The notes below the pieces were generated by a model. It saw only the letters and a list, made by a program, of their open reading frames with translations. It did no database searches and had not been told where the DNA came from. Shown piece after piece: positions 18,707 through 27,680 of a DNA stretch of 48,008 nt (the first letter of the stretch is position 1; each line of letters begins with the position of its first letter). Origin of the DNA: Deltaproteobacteria bacterium (lineage in GTDB: Bacteria; SAR324; XYD2-FULL-50-16); the NCBI GenBank assembly GCA_018645005.1, contig JABGPJ010000108.1, positions 1 to 48,008 of the forward strand, in the 5' to 3' direction. A program made the position numbers and the translations under genes.

Positions 18707-20209
18707 ATGGAGTTAACGTCTCTGGGCAGCAATATTGCATTTTTCTCCAGATCGTTTCAGACTGAACAGGAAAACTCATTCACCAGAACTCCAATTAGAC
18801 TTTCAGAATTACTGACAATGACAACTTTCAAACAGATCTCACAAATCATGTCCGAACAAAGTTCAACTCCCAATCAGATTGAGCTTTTCGGAGAACTCTA
18901 TCAGCGGCATCTGGAACAATTGAATGACCCAATTGAATGGAACCAGCTTACTTCACCGCCTGCTGAATCTATTCTGAATTATGACAAACTGGACTCTGTC
19001 TCTGCGGATGAGACCAGATCGCTCCTCTCTGAACTGGCTGTGTGTCGTCTGAATGGCGGTTTGGGGACGTCCATGGGCTGCGTGGGTCCCAAGTCTGCGA
19101 TCGAAGTTAAAAACGGGCAGAGCATTCTAGACCTCATTGTCAGTCAGATTCAGTCGCTGAACACAAAGTACGGGGTCAACGTTCCACTGGTACTGATGAA
19201 CAGTTTCAATACCGATACGGATACTGAGAAGATCATTAAAAAGTACAATGGTCGACTCCCCATCACGACCTTTCTGCAAAACCAGTTTCCACGATTGCGG
19301 AAGGACTCTCTTCTGCCGCTTTCGGCCGAAAAATATGGTGTTCAGAGTTTCTACCCCCCGGGTCATGGTGATTTCTATCAGAGTATAGCCAAAACAGGGA
19401 TCCTGGATCGCCTTCTTGAGCAAGGGAAAAAGTATCTGTTTATTGCCAACGCGGATAATCTGGGTGCTTCGGTGGATGTAAAAATACTGAACCTGATGAA
19501 GCAGAAGGCGATCCCCTTCATCATGGAGGTCACACCCAAAACGAGAGCAGATGTGAAGGGAGGAACCCTGATCAAAAGCGATAATCACTCCTTGCGTCTG
19601 CTGGAGATTGCCCAGGTTCCCCGGGAGTATCAGGAAACATTTAAAAGCGTTAAGAAATTCAAGATTTTTAATACCAATAATATCTGGATCGATCTGTTCG
19701 AGTTGAAGAAAAAACTCGAAAATAACGCTTTGCACCTGGACGTTATCGTTAACCAGAAAACGGTGAACCACCTGCCGGTCATCCAGCTTGAAACCGCGCT
19801 GGGGTCTGGAATAAATAACTTTGAAGGGAGTATGGCAGTCCAGGTTCCCCGGATTCGGTTTGTTCCCATCAAAAAAACCGACGATCTGTTGCTTGTCCAG
19901 TCCAATCTCTTTCTTTTTAAAGATGGCATCCTGATGAAAAATCCCGACCGTCAATTTGAGGGGTTGCCCCTGATCCGTCTGGGAGAGAACTTTCAATCTG
20001 TTGAGGACTATCAGCAGAGAATTCCGAGCATCCCGGATATTCTGGAATTGGATCTGCTGACGGTGGTGGGGAACGTCTATTTTGGCGACAATATGACGTT
20101 GCGTGGAAATGTGATTCTGGTTTGTGAAAGCGGGGGACTGCATCTGCCCGATCAGTCCCTGATCGAAAACAAGGTGATGACCGGCCAGATCAAACTGGGG
20201 GAGTTGTAA
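18707..20209 (+). CDS. UTP--glucose-1-phosphate uridylyltransferase, UGP2-like
   Basis: A 500-residue enzyme of the UDPGP type I family (the eukaryote-like form, not GalU). The uridine-binding signature CRLNGGLGTSMGCVGPKS lies around residues 112-130, followed by VPLVLMNSFNTD, FLQNQFPR, PPGHGDFY and IANADNLGA. It makes UDP-glucose or a related UDP-sugar from UTP and sugar-1-phosphate. GAGGGA precedes ATG 18707 with long spacing. An internal ATG at 18818 (MTTFKQIS) is a possible alternative start. The product could feed the glycosyltransferases on the opposite strand downstream. Confidence 0.9.
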   Translation: MELTSLGSNIAFFSRSFQTEQENSFTRTPIRLSELLTMTTFKQISQIMSEQSSTPNQIELFGELYQRHLEQLNDPIEWNQLTSPPAESILNYDKLDSVSADETRSLLSELAVCRLNGGLGTSMGCVGPKSAIEVKNGQSILDLIVSQIQSLNTKYGVNVPLVLMNSFNTDTDTEKIIKKYNGRLPITTFLQNQFPRLRKDSLLPLSAEKYGVQSFYPPGHGDFYQSIAKTGILDRLLEQGKKYLFIANADNLGASVDVKILNLMKQKAIPFIMEVTPKTRADVKGGTLIKSDNHSLRLLEIAQVPREYQETFKSVKKFKIFNTNNIWIDLFELKKKLENNALHLDVIVNQKTVNHLPVIQLETALGSGINNFEGSMAVQVPRIRFVPIKKTDDLLLVQSNLFLFKDGILMKNPDRQFEGLPLIRLGENFQSVEDYQQRIPSIPDILELDLLTVVGNVYFGDNMTLRGNVILVCESGGLHLPDQSLIENKVMTGQIKLGEL

Positions 20210-20248
20210 CGATAATACCTATGCAGCCAGAAGATCTCAATGTCAGGG

Positions 20249-20638
20249 CTACTGGTTCATCAGACAAGAAAGCAGTACCGCGGCCCAGATCGCTGCTGCT
20301 TGAATCAGGCAGACTAAAACCGCTGCACTGCCCAAATCCTTGGCATTTTTTGCCAGGGGGTGCTCCTCTTCGGTAATCAGATCAATCGCCGCTTCAATAG
20401 CCGAATTTAAAAGCTCTACTGCCAGAACTAGAAACAGGCTGCCTGCCAGTAGGAGTTTCAGTGCCAGAGAAACCGGCAGAAAAAAAGCCAGTGGGATGCA
20501 GACTACCGCAACACATACCTCCTGACGAAACGCTTCTTCTTCTTTCCAGGCTGTTTTCAATCCGTTTATGGATACAATAACTGCCCTCTTCAGACGTGGA
20601 AGTGTGCCGATATTTTTGTTGTTACTGTTGTGAGTCAT
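20249..20638 (-). CDS. dgkA: Diacylglycerol kinase (prokaryotic, integral membrane)
   Basis: A ~129-residue DgkA-type kinase with three transmembrane helices. It carries the family signature ELLNSAIEAAIDLI, followed by HPLAKNAKDLGSAAV, the nucleotide and lipid site. It phosphorylates diacylglycerol or undecaprenol, recycling lipid by-products of envelope polymer assembly. I start at 20638 (MTHNSNNKN), which has an AAGGGA site; an upstream in-frame start at 20698 would overlap waaL. It is last gene of the LPS operon. Confidence 0.9.
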   Translation of the reverse strand: MTHNSNNKNIGTLPRLKRAVIVSINGLKTAWKEEEAFRQEVCVAVVCIPLAFFLPVSLALKLLLAGSLFLVLAVELLNSAIEAAIDLITEEEHPLAKNAKDLGSAAVLVCLIQAAAIWAAVLLSCLMNQ

Positions 20639-20694
20639 TGTCCCTTGTCTTTCATGGATTAAGAGGTCTCTGTGCACATAACCTGCTTGAAGGT

Positions 20695-21966
20695 TCAAGC
20701 AGCTGTTTTGTGTTTGTCGAGCAGGACCAGCGACAGTCCCATTACCAGCAGAATTGTGATTTGCACTTCGCCATCCCTGAAATTATTTTCAAAAAAACCA
20801 GCCACCATAATGCCGCACAGCCCGGCCAGGCATCCGGACAGCTGGGCATTTACTTTTAAAGATTTAGATCCCTGCCGTAAGGCTGACAGAATCTGCACAA
20901 ACAACGTCCCCCACCAGATCAAGTATCCCAGCATGCCCAGCAGGCCGAAATCGATCCAATTCTGTAAATAGATGTTGTGAACCCCGACCGTGGGTCGATG
21001 TTGAAACTGGTGCTTTTCTTTATTCGTGATCCGGACGTAATAGGGTTCCATTTCCTTGCGGCGCATGGGTCCCAGGCCCAGGATGGGATTATCTTTGATC
21101 ACCTGGAGAGATGCTTTCCACATAAAAAGCCGGTCGGGGTTGGACTCTCCGGTAATACTCAGAATTCGTCTGCCGACTGCAGTCGATTTTAAAAGGGAGT
21201 CTTTCTGGGTGCTGCTATAGCCCCAGAACCCCCCGACCAACATTGCCAGGAGGCTGAAAAAGATGAGAGACCGTTTCCATCCCAGATAAACGAGGATCAT
21301 CACACCCATTGCTGTCAGGGTTCCCAGCCAAATGCTTCTGCCCATGCAAACACCGGTGGCTGCCAGATTGCAGATTGTAGCCACCGTAAATAATAGTCGT
21401 TCGTTGCGTGATCTCCCCTGGCTGAATATATTAGGTAAAAACAGGGCGAACAGGAGTAGCGAAACACCGCCATAGGTCAGATGGTGGGAGAAAATACCCA
21501 CAGCATACCAGACACCCTGTATGGCGCGGTACTCTTCCTGAAGTGATTTTGATCTGAGAACATCAAGACCGGTGAAAAATTGAATGACGGCATAGATCGC
21601 AATCAGGCTCGATATCACAGCCAGAACCTTCAAAAACCTGTCATAGGGTCTGTTTCTAAAGGCAAAAAATATAAGGAACGGAAGACCGAGACGCCAGAAA
21701 TTTCTGAAATAGGACAGGCTGTGCAGGATCTCACCGGAAAGCAGCGAACTGATAAATGCGCCAAGCAGCATCACGCCCATTCCGTAGACAATGGGTGCGC
21801 TGGACCAGCTCTCTTCTTTTTTTATAAAACGGTAGAATGTGACGAGGTACAGGCCAATGACAGCAAAGTCATCACCGGCAATACTGAATGGGATGGAGAT
21901 AAACAGCACCAGCAGAAACATACTGCGTATATCCTCTGATTTGATTTTTTGCAGGAAGTTCGTCAT
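20695..21966 (-). CDS. O-antigen ligase / Wzy-like polymerase
   Basis: A 423-residue polytopic membrane protein (10-12 helices) with a WaaL/Wzy_C layout: a long periplasmic loop (residues ~240-330) containing RLFMWKASLQVIKDNPILGLG and then VGVHNIYLQNWIDFGLLG, the conserved H-N motif of O-antigen ligases. It would join undecaprenyl-linked polysaccharide to lipid A-core, or polymerise repeat units. It lies between a GT4 glycosyltransferase and dgkA on the same strand, which favours LPS assembly. Ligase and polymerase cannot be separated by sequence alone. Confidence 0.85.
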   Translation of the reverse strand: MTNFLQKIKSEDIRSMFLLVLFISIPFSIAGDDFAVIGLYLVTFYRFIKKEESWSSAPIVYGMGVMLLGAFISSLLSGEILHSLSYFRNFWRLGLPFLIFFAFRNRPYDRFLKVLAVISSLIAIYAVIQFFTGLDVLRSKSLQEEYRAIQGVWYAVGIFSHHLTYGGVSLLLFALFLPNIFSQGRSRNERLLFTVATICNLAATGVCMGRSIWLGTLTAMGVMILVYLGWKRSLIFFSLLAMLVGGFWGYSSTQKDSLLKSTAVGRRILSITGESNPDRLFMWKASLQVIKDNPILGLGPMRRKEMEPYYVRITNKEKHQFQHRPTVGVHNIYLQNWIDFGLLGMLGYLIWWGTLFVQILSALRQGSKSLKVNAQLSGCLAGLCGIMVAGFFENNFRDGEVQITILLVMGLSLVLLDKHKTAA

Positions 21967-22053
21967 TTTTGATAATTTTCTCAGGCTCTGTAGTGTATTA
22001 ATATCTCAATATTTTAGCAAATGATGTGTTGCGATGTTCGCAGAGCGTCCGCT

Positions 22054-23193
22054 TCAGGCCGTCAGGTTTTGATATAGATGAATCATTTGTTTGCTGGTTT
22101 CCTGCCCGTGAAATCGGCCGATATACTCAGATCCGTCTTTTATCATCCTTGCAGCAAGCGTCGAATCTGTCAAAACCCGTTCCATTGCAGCGGCGATCTC
22201 TTCCGGGTTTGCGGGGTCCACATAACAGGTGGTCGGTCCTCCCGCCTCGGTAAAACATCCCCCTTGCGTAGTGATAACCGGTATTCCGCTGGACATCGCC
22301 TCTATGATAGGAATGCCAAAGCCCTCGAAAATAGAGGGGTAGACAAAGAGTTTGGCCAGTTGATAGATCGCAGGCAGATCTTCGTTGGGCACATCGGATC
22401 GGATCATGACCCGGTTGTTCAGCCCCAGGTGATGGATTTGTTTCATAACCCTGGTTTTGTACTGTTTTCCGCCACCGATCATCACCAGCGGCACATCCAG
22501 GCCCTTATTCATCACGCCAAGCCCATCGATGAGACCTATCAGGTTCTTCCTTTCATTGAACGATCCCAGATACAGGATGAAGTCGTTGGGAAGTCGGTAC
22601 CTGTTTTTTACGATCTGCTGTATATTTTCAGGTACTATTCGCAGAAAGGTAGGATCGCAGCTTTGGTAAATTGTTTCGATTTTTTCAGCAGGGGTCTCGA
22701 AGTACTGAACGATATCCTTTTTTGTTTGTTCGCTGACCGTGACGATCCGGTCGGCGTGTTGACAGCTGAATTTAAACTTACGGGTGTAGACCGCCCTTTC
22801 TGCCCTGCGGTAAAACTCAGGATAACGCATAAAAATCAGATCGTGAATGGTCACAACCTTTTTCAGCCCCTTCATTTTTTGGATTCCCAGCGGAATTTCA
22901 TGGGAAAGCCCATGGTAGATATCCGGCGGCTCTAAGGCTAAATCGCGGCCCAGGAAAAACGAACGCCAGACTGAGCTGTTGACCTTGCCTAAAAGTGAAG
23001 CGGGTGTCCTGATGGAAACCTGTGGATCAGAGATTGGAAAACGGGCTGCAACTTCAGGATTAAACCTGTGTGTATAAAGCAGGTATTGGTTGTCCGGGTA
23101 ATATTTGACTAGATTTTCGATAAGGGAACGGCTGTAATTCCCCAAGCCCGTGTAGTTTGCAAAATACCGTTTGGCGTCAAATCCGATTTTCAT
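22054..23193 (-). CDS. Glycosyltransferase family 4
   Basis: A 379-residue GT-B glycosyltransferase. The N-terminal acceptor domain starts with KIGFDAKRYFANYTGLGNYSR. The C-terminal donor domain shows YLGSFNERKNL, RVMIRSDVPNEDLPAIYQLA and the nucleotide-sugar motif EGFGIPIIEAMSSGIPVIT (E-x7-E). It is probably a cytoplasmic mannosyl- or glucosyl-type transferase in LPS core or O-chain synthesis. It lies 33 bp after the GT9 gene and upstream of the ligase. Confidence 0.9.
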   Translation of the reverse strand: MKIGFDAKRYFANYTGLGNYSRSLIENLVKYYPDNQYLLYTHRFNPEVAARFPISDPQVSIRTPASLLGKVNSSVWRSFFLGRDLALEPPDIYHGLSHEIPLGIQKMKGLKKVVTIHDLIFMRYPEFYRRAERAVYTRKFKFSCQHADRIVTVSEQTKKDIVQYFETPAEKIETIYQSCDPTFLRIVPENIQQIVKNRYRLPNDFILYLGSFNERKNLIGLIDGLGVMNKGLDVPLVMIGGGKQYKTRVMKQIHHLGLNNRVMIRSDVPNEDLPAIYQLAKLFVYPSIFEGFGIPIIEAMSSGIPVITTQGGCFTEAGGPTTCYVDPANPEEIAAAMERVLTDSTLAARMIKDGSEYIGRFHGQETSKQMIHLYQNLTA

Positions 23194-23226
23194 AAAACAT
23201 CCATTGAGAGTATGATTGGTGTCGGG

Positions 23227-24294
23227 TTATGTTTGACGACCGGGAATGATCTCTTGCACAAGTTTCAGAACTTCATTCGGTGCAATGTTATCCATACAAT
23301 AAAAATGGGGACACTTTTCCCTGATGCATTTGTATTTCTGTCCGCACGGAACATCCGGAGTATAGAGCGTCGATGATGACAGGTATGGGCTCCATCTTCT
23401 CGTGGACTGAACCTGTATGGGTGGGTAAAAAGAGATGATTTCGGTTCCAACGGCGTTTGCCAGATGGGTAGGGCCGGTACTGGGGCCCACGAACAGATCA
23501 CTGAGGTGTATCAACAGGCTCAGCTGACGCAGGGAAAGGGCACCTGTCAGGTTAAACAGAAAACCAGGGTAAGCCGGTTTCAAGAGTTTGATGAGTTGAT
23601 CATTGTGTTCTGCCTCCTCTTTCCCATTCCCAGTGAGAACGACCCGGTAACCACTGTCCAGCAACCCATTCAAAAGTATCTGATAGTTTTTTTGACTCCA
23701 GTTCAGCGCCGATCCCCCCATCCCTTGATGATAAACAATCAGCGGTTCTCCACGGTCTTCCCCCAGGATACCTGGCTGTTCGGAACGAAAAACCTGAATT
23801 TCGTTTTCCCGAAAATAGAGTCGCGGCCTGGATGGGTTATGGGGTTTTAGTCCAAATATTTCAAGAAGTTCCAGATTATATTCCGCTTCGTTCATCAACG
23901 AACGGGATCTTTTCTGTAGTACGGGATGGGTATAGGAAAAAAACGCAGCAGGTTTGCTCAACGGACCGATTCGCACTGGAATATGCTTCAACCGGGGAAG
24001 CAGACGGCGAATAATCGGATCATTGACCAGAACCAGAAGGCTTTCGAACCCACAGGCACGGATTTGTTCGATCGGATCAGAACCAGGCTCGTCCACGGTG
24101 ATAATGCGGTCTACAAACGGGTTATTTTCCAACAACGGGGTCACCATTGTCCGGCACAGCACCGACGGCTCAATTCCTCCTTTGTGCAGGGCTTCCAAAA
24201 CCGGCAGCGTCAGAACGAAATCACCGATCCGATCCGTTCGCGTCACCAATATTTTATTGGGTTTTTTTTGGAGTTTCCTGAGAAATAACGCCAT
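23227..24294 (-). CDS. Glycosyltransferase family 9 (heptosyltransferase-like)
   Basis: A 355-residue GT9 protein like ADP-heptose:LPS heptosyltransferases WaaC/WaaF/WaaQ. Landmarks are KILVTRTDRIGDFVLTLPVL at the N-terminus, the donor-site YHQGMGGSALNWSQKNY, and the FVGPSTGPTHLANAVG loop near the C-terminus. It adds heptose or a related sugar to the inner LPS core on the cytoplasmic side. The tail has several cysteines (CGQKYKCIREKCPHFYC), a common GT9 feature. It is second gene of the LPS operon. Confidence 0.9.
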   Translation of the reverse strand: MALFLRKLQKKPNKILVTRTDRIGDFVLTLPVLEALHKGGIEPSVLCRTMVTPLLENNPFVDRIITVDEPGSDPIEQIRACGFESLLVLVNDPIIRRLLPRLKHIPVRIGPLSKPAAFFSYTHPVLQKRSRSLMNEAEYNLELLEIFGLKPHNPSRPRLYFRENEIQVFRSEQPGILGEDRGEPLIVYHQGMGGSALNWSQKNYQILLNGLLDSGYRVVLTGNGKEEAEHNDQLIKLLKPAYPGFLFNLTGALSLRQLSLLIHLSDLFVGPSTGPTHLANAVGTEIISFYPPIQVQSTRRWSPYLSSSTLYTPDVPCGQKYKCIREKCPHFYCMDNIAPNEVLKLVQEIIPGRQT

Positions 24295-24372
24295 GGTCTA
24301 TGTTTTTGAGTCCTGTTTCGTCACTTGGGGTCAACCTACAAATTGCAAATCTGCCGTTTTGCTGTAATCCAT

Positions 24373-25146
24373 TCAGTCTTCAGTCTTCAGTCTATTTTGT
24401 TGCAGCTGTCTTAATTTGACGTATTTCAAAAAGGTCGATTGTCCGGCCAGCATGCTGATGACGAACCCATAATATCCATCCAACAGACCCATTTTCAAAA
24501 AATAGCTTTTTATGAAGCTGACTACCGGATTGAAGATGATTTTGACCAGGTATCCCTTTTTCCCTTTTTTTAAATAAGCCTCAGCGGAGAGATCTGTAAA
24601 ATAGTTGGTTTGTTGAATGTGCTCGCTGATGGAATAATAACTGTAGTGAAGAATGTTGCCCTGCAGATGCCGGATCTCCGTGTCGGTCTGCAGTTCAAAA
24701 CGATCGTGGGGGTTGATTCCGGTCCAGCGCCCTTTGTTGCTTTCCCATAACCTCAGTTTCTGATCCGGATACCAGCCGCAATGTCTGATCCATTTACCAC
24801 AGTAGTTGGTCATGCGGTTCATGGTGTAACCGGCCCCCTGCCAGTTTTCCTTGGCGTTCAGAATTGACTGTCTCAAGGTTTCATCCAGAGCTTCATCGGA
24901 ATCCAGCGATAGTATGTGCGGATGGCTGGCTTGTCCAATTGCCCAGTTTTTCTGTTCGATGTGCCCTGCGAAAGAGTGTTGAATAAATCTGGCCTTGTAT
25001 ATTTTGCAGATCTCTTCGGTTCTGTCTGTCGAATAGGAATCCACCACGACAATTTCATCCGCGACGGTTTCTACGGACTTGAGGCACCTTTCAATATCGC
25101 GCTCTTCATTAAACGTGATGATGACGACCGAGAGTTTTACTTTCAT
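24373..25146 (-). CDS. Glycosyltransferase family 2 (WaaE/KdtX-like)
   Basis: A 257-residue GT-A transferase, first gene of the LPS operon. The N-terminal domain shows LSVVIITFNEERDIERCLKSV, DEIVVVDSYSTDRT and the DxD-like LSLDSDEAL. This pattern is typical of the WaaE/KdtX subgroup that adds glucose to inner-core heptose. A C-terminal hydrophobic stretch (LVKIIFNPVVSFIKSYF) suggests membrane association. GGAAAG lies just upstream of the ATG at 25146. Confidence 0.9.
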   Translation of the reverse strand: MKVKLSVVIITFNEERDIERCLKSVETVADEIVVVDSYSTDRTEEICKIYKARFIQHSFAGHIEQKNWAIGQASHPHILSLDSDEALDETLRQSILNAKENWQGAGYTMNRMTNYCGKWIRHCGWYPDQKLRLWESNKGRWTGINPHDRFELQTDTEIRHLQGNILHYSYYSISEHIQQTNYFTDLSAEAYLKKGKKGYLVKIIFNPVVSFIKSYFLKMGLLDGYYGFVISMLAGQSTFLKYVKLRQLQQNRLKTED

Positions 25147-25453
25147 TAATCTTTCCGATTTCCAGAAACGGCTCTTCTGCTGTTACCATTACGAGGAGAT
25201 GTTATTTGCAGTGCATTCTCTATAAATCCAACCCGGGCCTATTTTAACAGTGAAACATATTATTTGCTATCCCCTGTAAATGCAGTTGTTGATTGCTTTT
25301 TATCATTTCGTCTTTTTACACATCTGTCAAATGAGGTTCTTCAAAGCATAGACACGGCTCAAAGGAAAAATACGCTTCTCGCGGGAACTCGGAACAGTCT
25401 TTTTCAGGTGATATTAAAATTTCAATATCTCCATTTTGTGACAGGTCGAAAGT
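25147..25453. other. Intergenic region, left part of the 25.1-26.0 kb gap
   Basis: AT-rich sequence between the LPS operon and the MITE-like element. It should contain the LPS operon promoter on the minus strand. I see no gene with a ribosome-binding site, and the 68-codon frame on the plus strand (25264-25470) has no recognisable family and runs into the element. Confidence 0.35.
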
Positions 25454-25689
25454 CAATGTCATTAACTTAAGGATTATTATAATGCAGAGTGTCTGTTATG
25501 GACCCGTTGCAATTGCTTGGAGGCGTTTTTAGATGATCTTAACGAAATTGAGCGCCCGAAATCCTGCCTGTTTGAGCGAAGCGAGTTCGGGAATTTAGCG
25601 AAATGAGTTATAGATCATCTTAAAACCTGTCCGCAATTGAAACGGGTCCATATCAGACACGGGACTTGATGCGTAAGTTATTGACATTG
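25454..25689. mobile_element. MITE-like element with 10 bp target duplication
   Basis: A 236 bp non-coding element with long imperfect inverted ends. The outer ends are CAATGTCATTAACTTA on the left and the complement of CAATGTCAATAACTTA on the right. Pairing resumes inside through GTGTCTG, TATGGACCCGTT, CAATTGC and AGATGATCT, giving arms of ~85 bases. It is bounded by a perfect direct repeat GGTCGAAAGT at 25444-25453 and 25690-25699. Terminal repeats plus an exact 10 bp duplication are the signature of transposition by a DDE enzyme. No transposase is encoded, so an enzyme elsewhere must have moved it. Confidence 0.85.
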
Positions 25690-25699
25690 GGTCGAAAGT

Positions 25700-25997
25700 T
25701 GGTTGTGGGTATTTGCTTGAATAAAGGTTGTGATAATCGACGTGTCGGTGGGGTATTTTTTTATTGACAAACTGCACGGTTTAAGAAACCTTAGCGGAGT
25801 AAAAAAGGTAGCTTTTTAAGAGGGCTAAATAACAAATCGAGGTGGGAAAACCGAGCAGGAAAGAGATCTGTTTTCTCAAGCGTAGTTTGTTTGAAATCCG
25901 GCAAAAAGCGTTTCTGAGATGAATCGGTCAACGAAAAAAAAGCCAGCATAGTTGATTCATCAGGGATCTATTTGATAATAAACGAAAGGGAGGCATT
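25700..25997. other. Leader/promoter region of the ABC importer
   Basis: About 300 bases between the MITE-like element and the substrate-binding gene. TTGACA occurs at about 25764, but no good -10 lies 17 bases on. AAAAAGGTAGCTTTTT near 25803 is a small hairpin. GGGAGG before ATG 25998 is the ribosome-binding site. No sigma-54 GG-N10-GC site was found by eye. Confidence 0.3.
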
Positions 25998-27545
25998 ATG
26001 AAGAAGATTTTGATATTGATTGGAGCAGCATTGCTGCTGACAGTTGGAACCGTTCAGGCAAAAACGCTGCGTCTGGCATTAGACGCGGATCCGAAAACAA
26101 TCGACATTCAGGAGCAGTTGTCCGGCGGGATGCTACAGTTTTCCCACTGGGTATTTGATCCCCTCGTGAGATGGTCACAGGAAATGACGTTTGAGCCTCG
26201 ACTGGCCACGAGTTGGAAGCGAATCGACGATTTGACCATGCGCTTTTACCTCAGAAAAGGGGTGACTTTTCATAGCGGTAATCCCTTTACCGCCAAAGAC
26301 GTGGTTTTTACCATCAAGCGTTTCAGAATGAGTGCCGACTTCAAAGGCCTGTTCGAGCCTTTTGAAGATCCCATTATCATTGATGACTACACTGTCGACT
26401 TTAAAACCAAAAAGCCGTATCCGTTGATGCTCAACATGATTACTTATGTGTTCCCTCTGGACAGTAAGTTCTACAGCGGACTTGATGCTCAGGGGAAGGC
26501 AAAGGATGCTGTTGTCAAGGTGGGTTATTCCTTCGCCAAAAATAACGTTTCCGGAACCGGTGCTTTCAAGATGGTCCATCGGGAGCATGGTGTGAAGATG
26601 ATTATGGAAAGATTCGAAAACTACTGGGACAAAAAATCACCTGGAAATGTGACTGAACTTGTTTTGACACCGATTAAAAGTGGTGCAACGCGGTTGGCTG
26701 CATTGCTGTCCGGCGACATCGATTTCATCACGCCGGTTGAGCCTCAGGATTTTGGTCGTATTCGTAACAATTCAGGGGTCACGCTTTTTACTTACACCGG
26801 CGGGCGGATTATCACGGTGCAGATGAATCAGAAACGCTCCAAGCCCCTGACGAACCAAAAAGTTCGGCAAGCCATTGTTTATGCGGTCAATAACGTCGGG
26901 ATCGAGAAAAAAATCATGAAGGGGACAGCCACACCTGCGGGTCAGATGAGTCCTAAGGGTTATCAGGGTTACAAGGAGGTCCTGCAACCTCGCTATAACC
27001 TGAAAAAAGCCAAGCAGTTGATGAAGGAAGCGGGTTATGCCAACGGTTTTACAGCGACGATGATTGCACCTAACAACCGCTATATCAACGATGAGAAAAT
27101 AGCGGAGACCTTTGCCGGGATGCTCTCCAAAATCAAGATCAAGGTCAATCTGAAGACGATGCCCAAGGCGCAGTATTGGGATGAGTTCGACCGGCAGCCT
27201 GCTGATTTTCAAATGATTGGCTGGCACTCTGACACTGAGGATTCAGGAAACTTCTATGAGTTCCTTTCCATGTGCCCCAACAAGGAGACCGGTTATGGCC
27301 AGTACAATAGCGGAAATTATTGTAATAAAAAGGTTGATCAGCTGACAATGGCAGCGCAGACAGAAACCAATGTCAAAAAGCGGGTCAAGATGCTGCAACA
27401 AATCGAGCAGATTATGTACGATGATGCCGCTTATGTTCCCTTTCATTGGCAGAATCATTCATACGCCGCTCGTAAAGGCGTAAATGTTGGCGCTATCATC
27501 AACACCATGAACTTTCCCTATATTGGTGATCTGGTCATCGATTAG
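25998..27545 (+). CDS. ABC transporter substrate-binding protein, family 5 (peptide/nickel type)
   Basis: A 515-residue periplasmic binding protein. A signal peptide (residues 1-22) ends VQA-K without a lipobox cysteine, so it is soluble in the periplasm. The mature part follows SBP_bac_5: LRLALDADPKTIDIQ, EPRLATSWKRID, FYLRKGVTFHSGNPFTAKDVVFT, then NVSGTGAFKM and RQAIVYAVN. The family feeds oligopeptides, dipeptides, nickel, heme or opines to DppBCDF-type permeases. The ligand cannot be told from sequence. It is followed by a hairpin terminator and then by the matching permease genes. Confidence 0.93.
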   Translation: MKKILILIGAALLLTVGTVQAKTLRLALDADPKTIDIQEQLSGGMLQFSHWVFDPLVRWSQEMTFEPRLATSWKRIDDLTMRFYLRKGVTFHSGNPFTAKDVVFTIKRFRMSADFKGLFEPFEDPIIIDDYTVDFKTKKPYPLMLNMITYVFPLDSKFYSGLDAQGKAKDAVVKVGYSFAKNNVSGTGAFKMVHREHGVKMIMERFENYWDKKSPGNVTELVLTPIKSGATRLAALLSGDIDFITPVEPQDFGRIRNNSGVTLFTYTGGRIITVQMNQKRSKPLTNQKVRQAIVYAVNNVGIEKKIMKGTATPAGQMSPKGYQGYKEVLQPRYNLKKAKQLMKEAGYANGFTATMIAPNNRYINDEKIAETFAGMLSKIKIKVNLKTMPKAQYWDEFDRQPADFQMIGWHSDTEDSGNFYEFLSMCPNKETGYGQYNSGNYCNKKVDQLTMAAQTETNVKKRVKMLQQIEQIMYDDAAYVPFHWQNHSYAARKGVNVGAIINTMNFPYIGDLVID

Positions 27546-27559
27546 CACAGGCCTCAATC

Positions 27560-27596
27560 AAAGCCAATCCTGTTAAGGGTTGGCTTTTTTTGTTTT
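27560..27596 (+). terminator. Rho-independent terminator after the binding-protein gene
   Basis: AAGCCAATCC and GGGTTGGCTT form a 9-10 bp stem (one G-T pair) with a TGTTAA loop, followed directly by a run of T. It lies 15 bases after the substrate-binding gene and 85 bases before the permease genes. Partial termination here would give more binding protein than permease, a usual arrangement for ABC importers. Confidence 0.8.
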
Positions 27597-27680
27597 CCGG
27601 CCTAGAATAAGAGTTTGTGGCAGCATTCAACTCACTGAGTCTGAGCACTAATCCAGGAAATCAGCAGCAAAAAACCACTT

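Noticed and set aside
19127-20143. 338-codon minus-strand frame opposite the pyrophosphorylase gene
   Set aside because: It is antisense to a strongly conserved enzyme gene, its length reflects codon bias of the real gene, and it has no family features.
22078-22935. 285-codon plus-strand frame opposite the GT4 gene
   Set aside because: Shadow of a conserved glycosyltransferase; no domain or ribosome-binding site.
25561-25620. GAGCGAAGCGAG and CCCGAA/TTCGGG words considered as a separate repeat or CRISPR-like unit
   Set aside because: They occur once and lie inside the loop region of the MITE-like element; no spaced direct repeats are present.
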